DNA of 44,000 nucleotides. Origin: an uncultured Collinsella sp. Lineage in GTDB: Bacteria; Actinomycetota; Coriobacteriia; Coriobacteriales; Coriobacteriaceae. The stretch covers positions 1 through 44,000 of the forward strand of contig CAUGTZ010000021.1 in assembly GCA_959602645.1 (NCBI GenBank), read 5' to 3'. Made by a program: the position numbers and the translations under genes. The notes under the pieces were generated by a model, which saw only the letters and a list, made by a program, of their open reading frames with translations, had not been told where the DNA came from and did no database searches. This document shows positions 18,598 to 26,245 of this stretch, one piece after another. Positions within the stretch are counted from its first letter, which is position 1. The number at the start of each line of letters is the position of its first letter.

Positions 18598-20453
18598 TGG
18601 CAGACGAGACCAAGACTCAGATTCCCAAGCCCACCCGCCAGCGCGGTCCCATGGGCCGCATGGGCGGCATGCGTCGCGGCGAAAAGGCCAAGGACTTTAA
18701 GGGCACCATGAGGCAGCTGCTCGGCTATATCGGTCAGCATAAGATTGCCGTGTTTACCGCCGTCGCCTTTGCCGTGTGCTCGGTCATCTTTAACATTGTG
18801 GGGCCCAAGGTGCTCGGCCAGGTTACCACCAAACTGTTCGAAGGCCTGGTTGCCAAGGTCAACGGCACCGGCGATGTCGACTTTGCCTGGATCGCCAAGA
18901 CGCTCGGCTTTTTGCTCTGCCTGTACCTGGCGAGCTCTGCCTGCAGCCTGATCCAGGGCTGGCTCATGACCGGCGTCACGCAAAAGATTTGCTACCGCAT
19001 GCGCAAGGAGATCGCCGCCAAGATTGCCGTCGTGCCGATGAGCTACTTTAACGGCCACAGCAAGGGCGACGTGCTCAGTCGCATCACCAACGACGTCGAT
19101 ACGCTGGGTCAGTCGCTCAACCAGAGCGTGACGCAGCTCATTACGTCCGTCACGCAGATTATCGGCGTGCTCGTCATGATGCTTTCGATCAGTCTGCCGC
19201 TTACCGGCGTCACCGTGCTCACGCTACCGGCAGCCGCGATTATCCTGACCGTAATGATTCACTTCTCGCAGCCGTACTTCCGCGAGCAACAGCAGGTCTT
19301 GGGCACCGTCAACGGCATTATCGAGGAGGACTTTGCCGGCCAGAACGTTATTCAGGTGTTCGACCGCGCCGAGGCCTCAATCGAGGAGTTCGACCGTCAA
19401 AACGACCGTCTCTTTATTAGTGGCTGGCGCTCGCAGTTCCTATCGGGCCTGATGATGCCGCTTATGAGCTTGGTGGGCAACATGGGCTACGTGGGCGTTG
19501 TCGTGGTGGGCGCACAGCTCGCGCTGACCGGCAATGCCACGCCCGGCGACATCCAGAGCTTTATCCAGTACGTGCGCAACTTTACGCAACCCGTGCAGCA
19601 GCTGGGCAACGTGAGCAACACGATGCAGTCGATGGCCGCTGCCACCGAGCGCGTCTTTGAGTTCCTCGCCGCGCCCGAGGAGGAGCAGAAGGCCGACGCC
19701 CAGATTCCCGAGAAGCGCCCCGGCCACGTTGAGTTCGACCACGTCAAGTTTGGCTACACGCCCGACAAGACCATCATCCACGACTTTAGCTGCGAGGCGC
19801 AGCCCGGTCAGACCATCGCCATCGTCGGCCCCACCGGCGCTGGCAAGACCACGCTCATTAAGCTGCTGCAGCGCTTCTACGACGTGGACGGCGGCTCGCT
19901 GCGTGTCGAGGGCGTCGACGTGCGCGACTGGGATCGCGCGGCGCTGCGCGGCGAGTTTGCCATGGTGCTGCAGGATACCTGGCTGTTTAACGGCACCATC
20001 CGCGAGAACATCCGCTACGGACGTCCCGATGCGACTGACGCCGAGGTCGAGGCCGCTGCACGCGCCGCACGCTGCGACCACTTTATCCATACGCTCGCCG
20101 GCGGCTACGACTTTATGATCAATGAGGAGGGCACCAACCTCTCACAGGGCCAGCGCCAACTCGTGACCATCGCCCGCGCCATTTTGGCCGACCGTCCGGC
20201 GCTGATTTTGGACGAGGCGACCTCTAACGTGGACACCCGAACCGAGGAGCTCATCCAACGCGCCATGGATGCGCTGATGCAGGGCCGCACGAGCTTTGTC
20301 ATCGCGCATCGCCTGTCCACGATCCGCAACGCCGACGTAATCTTGGTGATTCGCGACGGCGACATCGTCGAGAAGGGCACACACGACGAGTTGCTCGCCC
20401 AGGGCGGCTTCTACGCCGACCTGTACAACTCGCAGTTCGACGAAGCGGCGTAA
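18597..20453 (+). CDS. ABC exporter half, catalytically complete subunit
   Basis: A 618-residue permease-ATPase, partner of the preceding gene (TAATG overlap, AAGGAGG upstream). Six membrane segments occupy about residues 50-340. The N-terminus is polar, basic and methionine/glycine-rich (RGPMGRMGGMRRGEK). Walker A is GPTGAGKT (411-418), Walker B LILDE with Asp539-Glu540, and the H-loop histidine is His571 (IAHRLS). Its own signature is LSQGQ (515-519), not LSGGQ. The functional ATP site would therefore pair this subunit's Walker motifs with the first subunit's VSGGQ. The non-standard signature sits opposite the first subunit's defective Walker B. A strong terminator follows. Confidence 0.93.
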   Translation: MADETKTQIPKPTRQRGPMGRMGGMRRGEKAKDFKGTMRQLLGYIGQHKIAVFTAVAFAVCSVIFNIVGPKVLGQVTTKLFEGLVAKVNGTGDVDFAWIAKTLGFLLCLYLASSACSLIQGWLMTGVTQKICYRMRKEIAAKIAVVPMSYFNGHSKGDVLSRITNDVDTLGQSLNQSVTQLITSVTQIIGVLVMMLSISLPLTGVTVLTLPAAAIILTVMIHFSQPYFREQQQVLGTVNGIIEEDFAGQNVIQVFDRAEASIEEFDRQNDRLFISGWRSQFLSGLMMPLMSLVGNMGYVGVVVVGAQLALTGNATPGDIQSFIQYVRNFTQPVQQLGNVSNTMQSMAAATERVFEFLAAPEEEQKADAQIPEKRPGHVEFDHVKFGYTPDKTIIHDFSCEAQPGQTIAIVGPTGAGKTTLIKLLQRFYDVDGGSLRVEGVDVRDWDRAALRGEFAMVLQDTWLFNGTIRENIRYGRPDATDAEVEAAARAARCDHFIHTLAGGYDFMINEEGTNLSQGQRQLVTIARAILADRPALILDEATSNVDTRTEELIQRAMDALMQGRTSFVIAHRLSTIRNADVILVIRDGDIVEKGTHDELLAQGGFYADLYNSQFDEAA

Positions 20454-20481
20454 AACCGGCGGCAAACAACCGCAATACCCA

Positions 20482-20517
20482 AAAACGGGGGCGCAGAATG
20501 AGCTGCGCCCCCGTTTT
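20482..20517 (+). terminator. Rho-independent terminator of the MarR-ABC operon
   Basis: AAAACGGGGGCGCAG and CTGCGCCCCCGTTTT form a perfect 15-bp stem with a six-base loop, ending in TTTT, about 30 bases after the last stop codon. It is symmetrical and could act in both directions. Confidence 0.9.
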
Positions 20518-20574
20518 GTGTCCTTTGGGCCTCGAACTGCCTCCCCTGGGACCTGATTGACAGCCCACTCCAAG

Positions 20575-20811
20575 CCCCGTGGGCAAAAAATGGCAAATAT
20601 GAGTACTGTCACCTTTTTAGTAACAGCAAAAACAGCACCAAATGCTGCTCACACGGCTTGCGCGCGCTCCTAAATTACTCAAATAGCTCTATAGCGGGCT
20701 TATATGTGTTAGGTTAATGAACATATTTTCTGTTATGTCTATTATCTTTTGCCGGCAATATGGCACTACAATAGCAACAGTACTCATATTTGCCATTTTT
20801 TGCCCACAGGG
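20575..20811. mobile_element. MITE-like element with 35-base terminal inverted repeats
   Basis: Bases 20575-20609 and 20777-20811 are inverted copies with one mismatch (core TGGCAAATATGAGTACTGT). They enclose 167 bases that are clearly more AT-rich than the surroundings and have no plausible gene. A small hairpin AGCA-CCAAA-TGCT lies inside. No target-site duplication is evident at the edges. Size, long perfect termini and lack of coding capacity fit a miniature inverted-repeat element moved by a transposase encoded elsewhere; a large structured RNA is the alternative. Confidence 0.6.
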
Positions 20812-20878
20812 TGTTTCCCGGGGAACCGACAACAGCCATAGGGCTCCGCGTAGCGCCACTCCCTCCCGGCATCCGCCG

Positions 20879-20933
20879 GCGTTTCCCCAGATAAAACCTA
20901 CCAAAATAAACCTGTCCCTATTTGGTAGGTTTC
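20879..20933 (-). repeat. Dispersed hairpin repeat, GGGACAG family, copy 1
   Basis: It starts GGCGTTTCCCCAGATAAA and continues into a hairpin with arms AAACCTACCAAA (20895-20906) and TTTGGTAGGTTT (20922-20933). The minus-strand loop reads GGGACAGGTTTAT. The segment at 39597-39650, read on the other strand, has the same flank and loop, but its arms read CCTGCC/GGCAGG instead of CCTACC/GGTAGG. That is a compensatory change that preserves the stem. Confidence 0.8.
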
Positions 20934-20947
20934 GGGGCGGCGAGGGG

Positions 20948-20976
20948 TTGCACTTTAGCGTGCGACAGCGGATAAT
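20948..20976 (+). promoter_or_regulatory. Promoter of aroF
   Basis: TTGCAC (20948-20953) and GATAAT (20971-20976) are separated by exactly 17 bases, close to the sigma-70/SigA consensus. Transcription would start near 20983, giving a leader of about 45 bases before the aroF ATG. Confidence 0.65.
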
Positions 20977-21029
20977 GCCGAGCATTCGACAATGTTCTCG
21001 ATGCCATCAATTGATTGAGGAGGCCCCGT

Positions 21030-22061
21030 ATGGCCATGGAATTCAAACGCAGGCTGCCGATCCCCATGGAGATCCGCGAGGAAATGCCACTTTCCGCCGA
21101 GCTTACCGCCAAAAAGCAGGCATTCGACGCCGAGGTCGCCAAGGTCTTTACCGGCGAGGACGCGCGCAAGGTGCTCATCATCGGCCCGTGCTCTGCCGAC
21201 CGCGAGGACTCGGTACTTGAGTACATGAACCGACTGGCCAAGACCGCCGAGGAGGTCAAGGACAAGCTCATCATCATTCCGCGCGTCTATACCAACAAGC
21301 CGCGCACCAAGGGCACCGGCTACAAGGGCCTGTTGCACAACCCCAACCCCGAGGCTCCCGACGACCTGCTCGAGGGCGTCAAGGCCATCCGCCATATGCA
21401 CCTGCGCGTTATTGAGGAAACGGGCTTCTTCACCGCCGACGAGATGCTCTACCCCTCCAACTACCAGTACCTCGTTGACCTGCTGAGCTATGTTGCCGTG
21501 GGCGCACGCTCGGTCGAGAACCAGGAGCATCGCCTGGTGTCGAGCGGTATTTCGGTACCCGTCGGCATGAAGAACCCCACTGCTGGCTCTACCACCGTTA
21601 TGCTCAACTCCATTTACGCCGCGCAGGCGCACCAGAGCTTTATCTTCCGCAACTGGGAGGTCGAGTGCGACGGCAATCCGCTCGCGCACGCCGTTATGCG
21701 TGGCTACATCGGTCTCGATGGGCGCACCTACCCCAATTACCACTACGAGCACCTGGAGCGCCTGGCCGAGCGCTATACCGAGCACGCCGGCTATGCCAAT
21801 CCCGCAGCGGTCATCGACTGCAACCACGACAACTCGGGCAAGCGTCCGCTGGAGCAGTATCGCATTTACAAAGAGGTGCTCGACAGCTGCCGCCGCAACG
21901 AGTCCATCTCCAAGCTGGTCAAGGGCTTTATGATCGAGTCCTACCTGGAGGATGGCAACCAGCCGGTCGACGGCGGCGTCTTTGGCAAGTCGATCACCGA
22001 CCCGTGCCTAGGCTGGGAAAAGACCGACTACCTCATCCACGAGATCGCAGAGCGGGTTTAG
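21030..22061 (+). CDS. aroF: 3-deoxy-7-phosphoheptulonate synthase (DAHP synthase, class I)
   Basis: Condenses phosphoenolpyruvate and erythrose-4-phosphate, the entry step to aromatic amino acids. The 343-residue protein has the AroF/G/H-type motifs IGPCSADRE, NKPRTKGTGYKG, a GARSVENQEHR segment and late DCNHDNSGK. The length matches that single-domain class without a fused chorismate mutase. I chose the ATG at 21030, six bases after GAGGAGG; a TTG at 21015 would lie across that site. A good promoter lies upstream, and no other aromatic-pathway gene is adjacent. A hairpin begins at the last base of the stop codon, then a long rod-like palindrome. Which amino acid inhibits it cannot be told. 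Confidence 0.95.
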   Translation: MAMEFKRRLPIPMEIREEMPLSAELTAKKQAFDAEVAKVFTGEDARKVLIIGPCSADREDSVLEYMNRLAKTAEEVKDKLIIIPRVYTNKPRTKGTGYKGLLHNPNPEAPDDLLEGVKAIRHMHLRVIEETGFFTADEMLYPSNYQYLVDLLSYVAVGARSVENQEHRLVSSGISVPVGMKNPTAGSTTVMLNSIYAAQAHQSFIFRNWEVECDGNPLAHAVMRGYIGLDGRTYPNYHYEHLERLAERYTEHAGYANPAAVIDCNHDNSGKRPLEQYRIYKEVLDSCRRNESISKLVKGFMIESYLEDGNQPVDGGVFGKSITDPCLGWEKTDYLIHEIAERV

Positions 22062-22088
22062 TTACGCGGGTTTACCAACCCGCGTAAC
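22061..22088 (+). terminator. Hairpin directly after the aroF stop codon
   Basis: GTTACGCGGGTT and AACCCGCGTAAC form a perfect 12-bp stem with a four-base loop; its first base is the last base of the TAG stop. No T-run follows. The rod at 22102-22200 is next and does end in TTTT. Confidence 0.65.
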
Positions 22089-22101
22089 GGCTCGACGCTG
22101 C

Positions 22102-22200
22102 AAACCCGCCAGAGCGGCAATCTGCCTTTCAACTTCGGCGGCATGACCAGAAGGTCAATGCCGCCTTGTTTCAAGGCACCTTGCTCGCTCTGGCGGGTTT
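22102..22200 (+). repeat. Rod-like palindrome 3' of aroF
   Basis: Outer perfect 15-bp stem AAACCCGCCAGAGCG (22102-22116) with CGCTCTGGCGGGTTT (22186-22200). The interior keeps pairing in short blocks separated by small, mostly symmetric loops: GCAA/TTGC, GCCTT/AAGGC, AAC/GTT, then GGCGGCAT/ATGCCGCC and GACC/GGTC at the tip. TTTTCGC follows the right arm, so it may double as the aroF terminator. Confidence 0.8.
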
Positions 22201-22249
22201 TCGCTGACTTCGCCAAAACATCGGCGTTGCGAAACTTGGCGAGGTGGCA

Positions 22250-22475
22250 CTTGGGGATGCGGCAGTTGGGGACGTTCCTTTTCTGCCGGCAGTCTGGGAC
22301 ATTCCTTGGGGTAGTCGTTGGGGACGCTCTTGTTTGACTAGTCGTTTAAGAACGTCCCCAACGACTACCTCTCCGTCCCCGAGGGATCGGGGGTCGTCTG
22401 CCGAATGGTTGATGCGGCCGCCCTGCGTCCATGTCACACTCAGAGGTGGCCTGACCCTACTTGGAAGGAGCCTCC
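22250..22475. repeat. Repetitive GGGGAC-rich segment with inverted repeat, upstream of the GNAT gene
   Basis: The stretch repeats short blocks such as TTGGGGA(C/T), GGGGACGTTCC and GGGACATTCC. It contains the inverted pair GTAGTCGTTGGGGACG (about 22311-22326) and CGTCCCCAACGACTAC (about 22353-22368). It probably belongs to the same broad class as the GGGACAG-loop hairpins. The GNAT promoter must lie in its right part, but I cannot identify it. Confidence 0.5.
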
Positions 22476-23120
22476 ATGAGCCTTGACAACGTAACTCTGC
22501 GTGCCGCCACGCTCGATGACCTGGCCGGCATCGCCGCCATCTACAACCAGCTGTGGTGCAACACGCTACGCAACCGCGGCGACGTCGAAGCTGCCGATTT
22601 CTGCGCGCGCTTCAACATCGCCATGCAGCTGCAGCGCTCCCCCATCGCGCTCGTCGCCGAGGCCGAGGGCCGCATTATCGCCGCCTGCTGCATCGGCATC
22701 TTCGAGAACGGCAAGCCGCGTACCAACCCCACGTGGGTACCCTGCTACGACGAGATGCTCGCCCAGGCAACCGAGATGGCGAAGACCGCCGACGCCAAGC
22801 TCGAGGGCTCGCTCTTCGGCGACAGCCGCGAAAAGGCCACGGCCGACCGCTTTGCCGCCACGGGCAATGAGTATGCCCAGGGCCAGCTCAACCTGATCAT
22901 CATCGTGCCCGAGTGGCAGGGCAAGGGCCTCGGCCGCGCGCTTATTGACCTTGCACGCGCCGAGCTCGCCAAGGCAGGCTGCACCAAATTCTTCCTGATG
23001 AGCGACTGCAACTCCGACTGGCAGTTTTACGAGCACCTCAACATGAAGCGCATCCTAGAGGACCACAGCCAAGACACCGGTGACGGATTTATCGTCTATA
23101 TGTACGGAGACACGCTCTAA
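22476..23120 (+). CDS. GNAT-family N-acetyltransferase
   Basis: A 214-residue GCN5-related acetyltransferase that moves an acetyl group from acetyl-CoA to an amine. Family landmarks are the opening VTLRAATLDDLAGIAAIYNQ, the central strand with LIIIVPEWQGKGLGRALID (the acetyl-CoA-binding Q/RxxGxG/A motif as QGKGLG), and a C-terminal YEHLNMKR segment. A stretch between about residues 70 and 125 is longer than in minimal GNATs. The start at 22476 follows GGAAGGA; a TTG at 22461 overlaps that site. It stands alone on the plus strand, convergent with the AlbA_2 gene, with a GC-rich hairpin between (23151-23191). The substrate cannot be predicted. Confidence 0.85.
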   Translation: MSLDNVTLRAATLDDLAGIAAIYNQLWCNTLRNRGDVEAADFCARFNIAMQLQRSPIALVAEAEGRIIAACCIGIFENGKPRTNPTWVPCYDEMLAQATEMAKTADAKLEGSLFGDSREKATADRFAATGNEYAQGQLNLIIIVPEWQGKGLGRALIDLARAELAKAGCTKFFLMSDCNSDWQFYEHLNMKRILEDHSQDTGDGFIVYMYGDTL

Positions 23121-23150
23121 GTACCCCTTCAATCAAGGTGCGCCGGGCAC

Positions 23151-23191
23151 CCGGCCCTTGGCCTCTGCCCAGGAATAACCCAGGGGGCCGG
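23151..23191. terminator. Hairpin between convergent GNAT and AlbA_2 genes
   Basis: CCGGCCC (23151-23157) pairs with GGGCCGG (23185-23191), extended by TTGG/CCCAG. It lies 30 bases after the GNAT stop and 11 bases before the convergent stop, so it can serve both genes. No clear T-run. Confidence 0.5.
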
Positions 23192-23202
23192 ACCGCCCGT
23201 CC

Positions 23203-24753
23203 CTAAACCTGCCCGACAGCGCGATATCTCGTCGCCCGAGCGCGCCCCTCTTTAACGAGTGCGCCTTCCTCAAGCAAACCGTTGATAACCCGCAGCGTCA
23301 CGTCGCGCCCAGTTCCCAGCGCGTCCGAAGCATCCTGGCGTGTAAAACCGCGGGGCCGCTCAAGGGCAAAGCGAATCAAGGTGCGAGCGTATCCACCACG
23401 TCGCTCGTCCGAGACATCCTGTAGCATCGCGGACGCCTTGCACGCAACATCAAAGCCAAGCTCCTCCACGAGCTTGGCACGCACCTCGTGGCCGCAGTCG
23501 CCATTCATCGACACGTGCCCCTCTCGCTGCGCTTGCACGGATGCAAACGCCTGCGAAACATCGGGCGGCAGTGCCCCTTCCCGCTCGAGCTGCTCATAAT
23601 CGCTGTAATCCCCACGCAAGTTGGGACCGCTATTGCCACGAGGCGTCAGATAGGAATTGCGCACGGCGTTGACGTTGGGCAGCGACAACCTAAACATTGC
23701 AGGGTAGGCGCAGACCTCGGGTTCCAACCCTTCCGCCTCATAGAGCGCACGGATCCCCTTGAGGCCCGTTCCAAACGCCTCAACCATCCCCAGACGCAAA
23801 AAGAGCAGTTGCAGCTTTGGATTCCGAGCGTCCGAGCCGCCCGCAAGCGCCTCCTCGACGCTGATGTGCTGCGGCCCTCCCGCATTGGTAAATTCAAGCG
23901 CCGTACGGCTCATCTTGATAAGAGACGCCACCGAAGATTCGTAGTCGCGATGGATAAACAGGTTCAGAATTCCCTCTCGAACAGCCTCGCGGGGATAGTC
24001 GTCCTTATCTATGCGATCGAGTCTTCCCGGCACAAAGTACATACGCGTTGCGTTCGATATATTGAGGAACCGTTCGATATCCTCTATCTGCCTGAAGATC
24101 GAGCCCTCGCCATCCTGACGGTCGATAAACTCGGTATACGCATCGTCGTTGAAGAGGCCAGCGCGGACTGCAAAGGGGTTTTGGTCAGAGACCAGCAGTG
24201 CCAAATTGGTGTAAAAGCCCAGTTCATCGATAAGGCCGAGATTCTTTTGAGAGGTTTGGTCAAACGTAATCTCCGCGCGCCTAAAGACCCGCTCGGCTTC
24301 AAAAAACGTCAAGCTCTGTTCATGAGAGCGTGCGGTCTCAAAATAATCGCCGTCGGTGCGCTTGATCATCGAGCGGATCTGGGCCATCTCGATGGGCACG
24401 TTGGCAGGACCTAGGCGCCGATATACCCCGGCGGGAACAAATCCCTTCGAGCACAGGCAGTACGGCTTGTGAGGACCCGCTTCCACCTCGATTTTCACCA
24501 ACGCTGCGCCATCGATGTCCAATGCAGAGACCGTCGTGATTTCAGAAACGTCGGGATACACGCCATCGGTTATTGCATTAGAGCATTGAAGCATGGTGGC
24601 ATCGATATCGTCCACGCCGATGATACTGCCAAAATCGTCGATTCCGATATACAAGGTACCACCATTCGAATTGGCAAACGCCACCACAGCTTTAAGCAGC
24701 TTAGGGGTAAATGTGCACTTGAACTCCACGGTCTCACTTTCAACAAGCTGCAT
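23203..24753 (-). CDS. AlbA_2 (Schlafen-type) domain putative transcriptional regulator
   Basis: A 516-residue protein with three parts. The N-terminus (about 5-130) is an AlbA_2 domain (SETVEFKCTF, FANSNGGTLYIGIDDFG). The middle (about 250-360) matches the HATPase_c_4 region of RecG-like regulators (YPREAVREGILNLFIHRDYE, GLGMVEAFGTGLKGI-type segment). The C-terminus (about 440-510) looks like a winged helix (FTRQDASDALGTGRDVTLRVINGLLEEGAL). Such proteins are common one-component regulators in gut bacteria and are often misannotated as helicases. I chose the ATG at 24753, with AGGGGG upstream. Its promoter carries a twice-repeated 12-base site, suggesting autoregulation. The ligand is unknown. 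Confidence 0.85.
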   Translation of the reverse strand: MQLVESETVEFKCTFTPKLLKAVVAFANSNGGTLYIGIDDFGSIIGVDDIDATMLQCSNAITDGVYPDVSEITTVSALDIDGAALVKIEVEAGPHKPYCLCSKGFVPAGVYRRLGPANVPIEMAQIRSMIKRTDGDYFETARSHEQSLTFFEAERVFRRAEITFDQTSQKNLGLIDELGFYTNLALLVSDQNPFAVRAGLFNDDAYTEFIDRQDGEGSIFRQIEDIERFLNISNATRMYFVPGRLDRIDKDDYPREAVREGILNLFIHRDYESSVASLIKMSRTALEFTNAGGPQHISVEEALAGGSDARNPKLQLLFLRLGMVEAFGTGLKGIRALYEAEGLEPEVCAYPAMFRLSLPNVNAVRNSYLTPRGNSGPNLRGDYSDYEQLEREGALPPDVSQAFASVQAQREGHVSMNGDCGHEVRAKLVEELGFDVACKASAMLQDVSDERRGGYARTLIRFALERPRGFTRQDASDALGTGRDVTLRVINGLLEEGALVKEGRARATRYRAVGQV

Positions 24754-24770
24754 GCAACCCCCTATCATCG

Positions 24771-24809
24771 ACTATCGACGATTCTAGACCAACTATCGAC
24801 GATAAGCAA
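24771..24809 (-). promoter_or_regulatory. Promoter and repeated operator of the AlbA_2 regulator
   Basis: On the minus strand TTGCTT (24809-24804) and TAGAAT (24786-24781) are 17 bases apart, a good SigA promoter. The 12-base site ATCGTCGATAGT occurs twice, at 24792-24803 (between -35 and -10) and 24771-24782 (over the start point), with a 21-bp period, which puts both on the same DNA face. This is a repressor arrangement, and the divergence-free setting points to autoregulation. Confidence 0.7.
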
Positions 24810-24868
24810 GGCCCCTGGTACCCTCGCTTAGACCCGAGTGCCCGCGTGCAACGCTGCCCGCCGCACGC

Positions 24869-24902
24869 AAAAGGGCCCGCCAGCGTGTGCGCCAGCGGGC
24901 CC
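24869..24902 (-). terminator. Rho-independent terminator of the first aguA
   Basis: On the minus strand GGGCCCGC and GCGGGCCC (24902-24895, 24880-24873) pair around a 14-base loop and are followed by TTTTGCG. It begins 40 bases after the aguA stop. Confidence 0.85.
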
Positions 24903-24942
24903 CAAGTCATATCGACACTACCCCGTGTGCCTGCAACCGCCT

Positions 24943-26064
24943 CTACTTGCAGCGCGCCTTGGGCTGCTGCTGGGTGATACAGTGGATGTTGCCGCCGCCG
25001 TAGATGACCTCGCGGGTCATAATGCCGATGACCTCGCGGTCTGGGTAGGCCGCCTGGATGTCCTTAAGCGCTTGTGCATCGTTGGGGTCGCCGAACTGCG
25101 GCACGAGCACCGCGCCGTTAATGGGCAGGAAGTTGAGGTAACTAGGCTCAAAGGCGTCCTCGGGCGTACGCGGCAGCACGCCCTCGACGGGATCGATTGT
25201 AGAAGCCTCCTCCTCGGTCATATATACCGAGGTCGCCGGCATAATTACCTTGTGCACATTGAGCTTGCGGCCCTTGGCGTCGGTTGCCTCGGAAAGAGTC
25301 TTGTAGGCCTCCTGGCACTCCTTGTAGAACTTGTGGTTGGGATCGTCGGTCCACATGCAGCAAACCTCGCCAGGCGCGCTAAAGCACGCAACGTCGTCCA
25401 CATGACCGTTCGTCTCAAACGGGTCGATGCCGTCCTTGATCCAAATAACCTTCTCGATGCCCAGGTACTCGCTGAGTTTTGCCTCGATCTGCTCCTTGGT
25501 ATACTGCGGATTGCGGTCCTTGTTGAGCAGGCACATCTCAGTGGTCACCACGGTGCCCTGGCCGTCGCAGTTAAACGAGCCCCCCTCGAGGATGTAGTCC
25601 TCCGGGCGATAGCGGTTGACCTGCTCGAGCTGTGCCACCTGTAGGCCGATGCTCGCATCCTTGTCCCAGGGGAAGTACAGACCGTCAATGAAGCCGCCAT
25701 ACGCGTTGAAGTGGAAATGCGATAGCGCCACATCACCCTTGTCATTAACGAGGAACGCCGGACCGGGGTCGCGAATCCAAGAGTCGTTGTACTCCATGTG
25801 GATTACGCGCACGTTCTCCACGCCGTCAAAGATCTCGCACACCGCGGGGAAGTCCTCAGCGTTGACGCCCACCGTAATGGGCTGGAAGCGTGCGACCGTT
25901 TTAATGATCTCGGTAAAGACCTTCTGAGCGGGCTTGGCGCCGCAGCGCCACACGTCGGAGCGATGCGGCCAGAGAATCCAGGTGCGCTCCTGCTCCTCGT
26001 ACTCGCCGGGCATATAGAAACCGTCTTTTTTGGGCGTTGATTCGCTCTCGTAAATGGTCTTCAT
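24943..26064 (-). CDS. aguA: Agmatine deiminase, copy 1 (AguA)
   Basis: Hydrolyses agmatine to N-carbamoylputrescine and ammonia. The 373-residue protein is a guanidino-group-modifying enzyme with the tryptophan/proline-rich start (TWILWPHRSDVW), NDSWIRDPGP, EGGSFNCDG, the catalytic histidine in ETNGHVDD (His221) and the catalytic cysteine in GGGNIHC (Cys362). Length and order match the family. The ATG at 26064 follows GAGGAG. It is divergent from a soluble LuxR-type regulator and has its own terminator, so it forms a single-gene unit separate from the putrescine carbamoyltransferase operon 9 kb away that holds a second copy. Confidence 0.95.
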   Translation of the reverse strand: MKTIYESESTPKKDGFYMPGEYEEQERTWILWPHRSDVWRCGAKPAQKVFTEIIKTVARFQPITVGVNAEDFPAVCEIFDGVENVRVIHMEYNDSWIRDPGPAFLVNDKGDVALSHFHFNAYGGFIDGLYFPWDKDASIGLQVAQLEQVNRYRPEDYILEGGSFNCDGQGTVVTTEMCLLNKDRNPQYTKEQIEAKLSEYLGIEKVIWIKDGIDPFETNGHVDDVACFSAPGEVCCMWTDDPNHKFYKECQEAYKTLSEATDAKGRKLNVHKVIMPATSVYMTEEEASTIDPVEGVLPRTPEDAFEPSYLNFLPINGAVLVPQFGDPNDAQALKDIQAAYPDREVIGIMTREVIYGGGNIHCITQQQPKARCK

Positions 26065-26104
26065 GTTGGCTCCTCACTTTGGGTCGAACCTGTTTGATGA
26101 CACC

Positions 26105-26152
26105 CCCATTGTGCTGCGGCGACAACGGCGTCTCAATGGGCCTTGGGTACCC
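26105..26152. promoter_or_regulatory. Palindromic sites between aguA copy 1 and the soluble LuxR gene
   Basis: CCCATTG (26105-26111) and CAATGGG (26134-26140) form an inverted pair, followed by the perfect palindrome TGGGTACCCA around 26144-26153. In a 181-bp divergent spacer these are reasonable operator candidates for the LuxR-type regulator; no direct evidence. Confidence 0.35.
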
Positions 26153-26245
26153 ATTCGGCAGCCAAAAGTCGACCGTTCACTGACCTAAAGTTCTAGCGGA
26201 CCGGCACGCATGCCATACTGGCTAGATGGCACGAAAGGACTCCCC

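Larger units (their letters stand above)
20454..21029. other. Intergenic region upstream of aroF
   Basis: This 576-base gene-free stretch holds, in order, the ABC operon terminator (20482-20517), a MITE-like element with 35-base inverted termini (20575-20811), a dispersed hairpin repeat (20879-20933) and the aroF promoter (20948-20976). Short open frames crossing it read through these repeats and are not supported as genes. Confidence 0.6.

Noticed and set aside
20717..21220. Plus-strand frame of 167 codons before aroF
   Set aside because: It runs through the inverted-repeat element and the hairpin repeat and then overlaps aroF in another frame; no ribosome-binding site.
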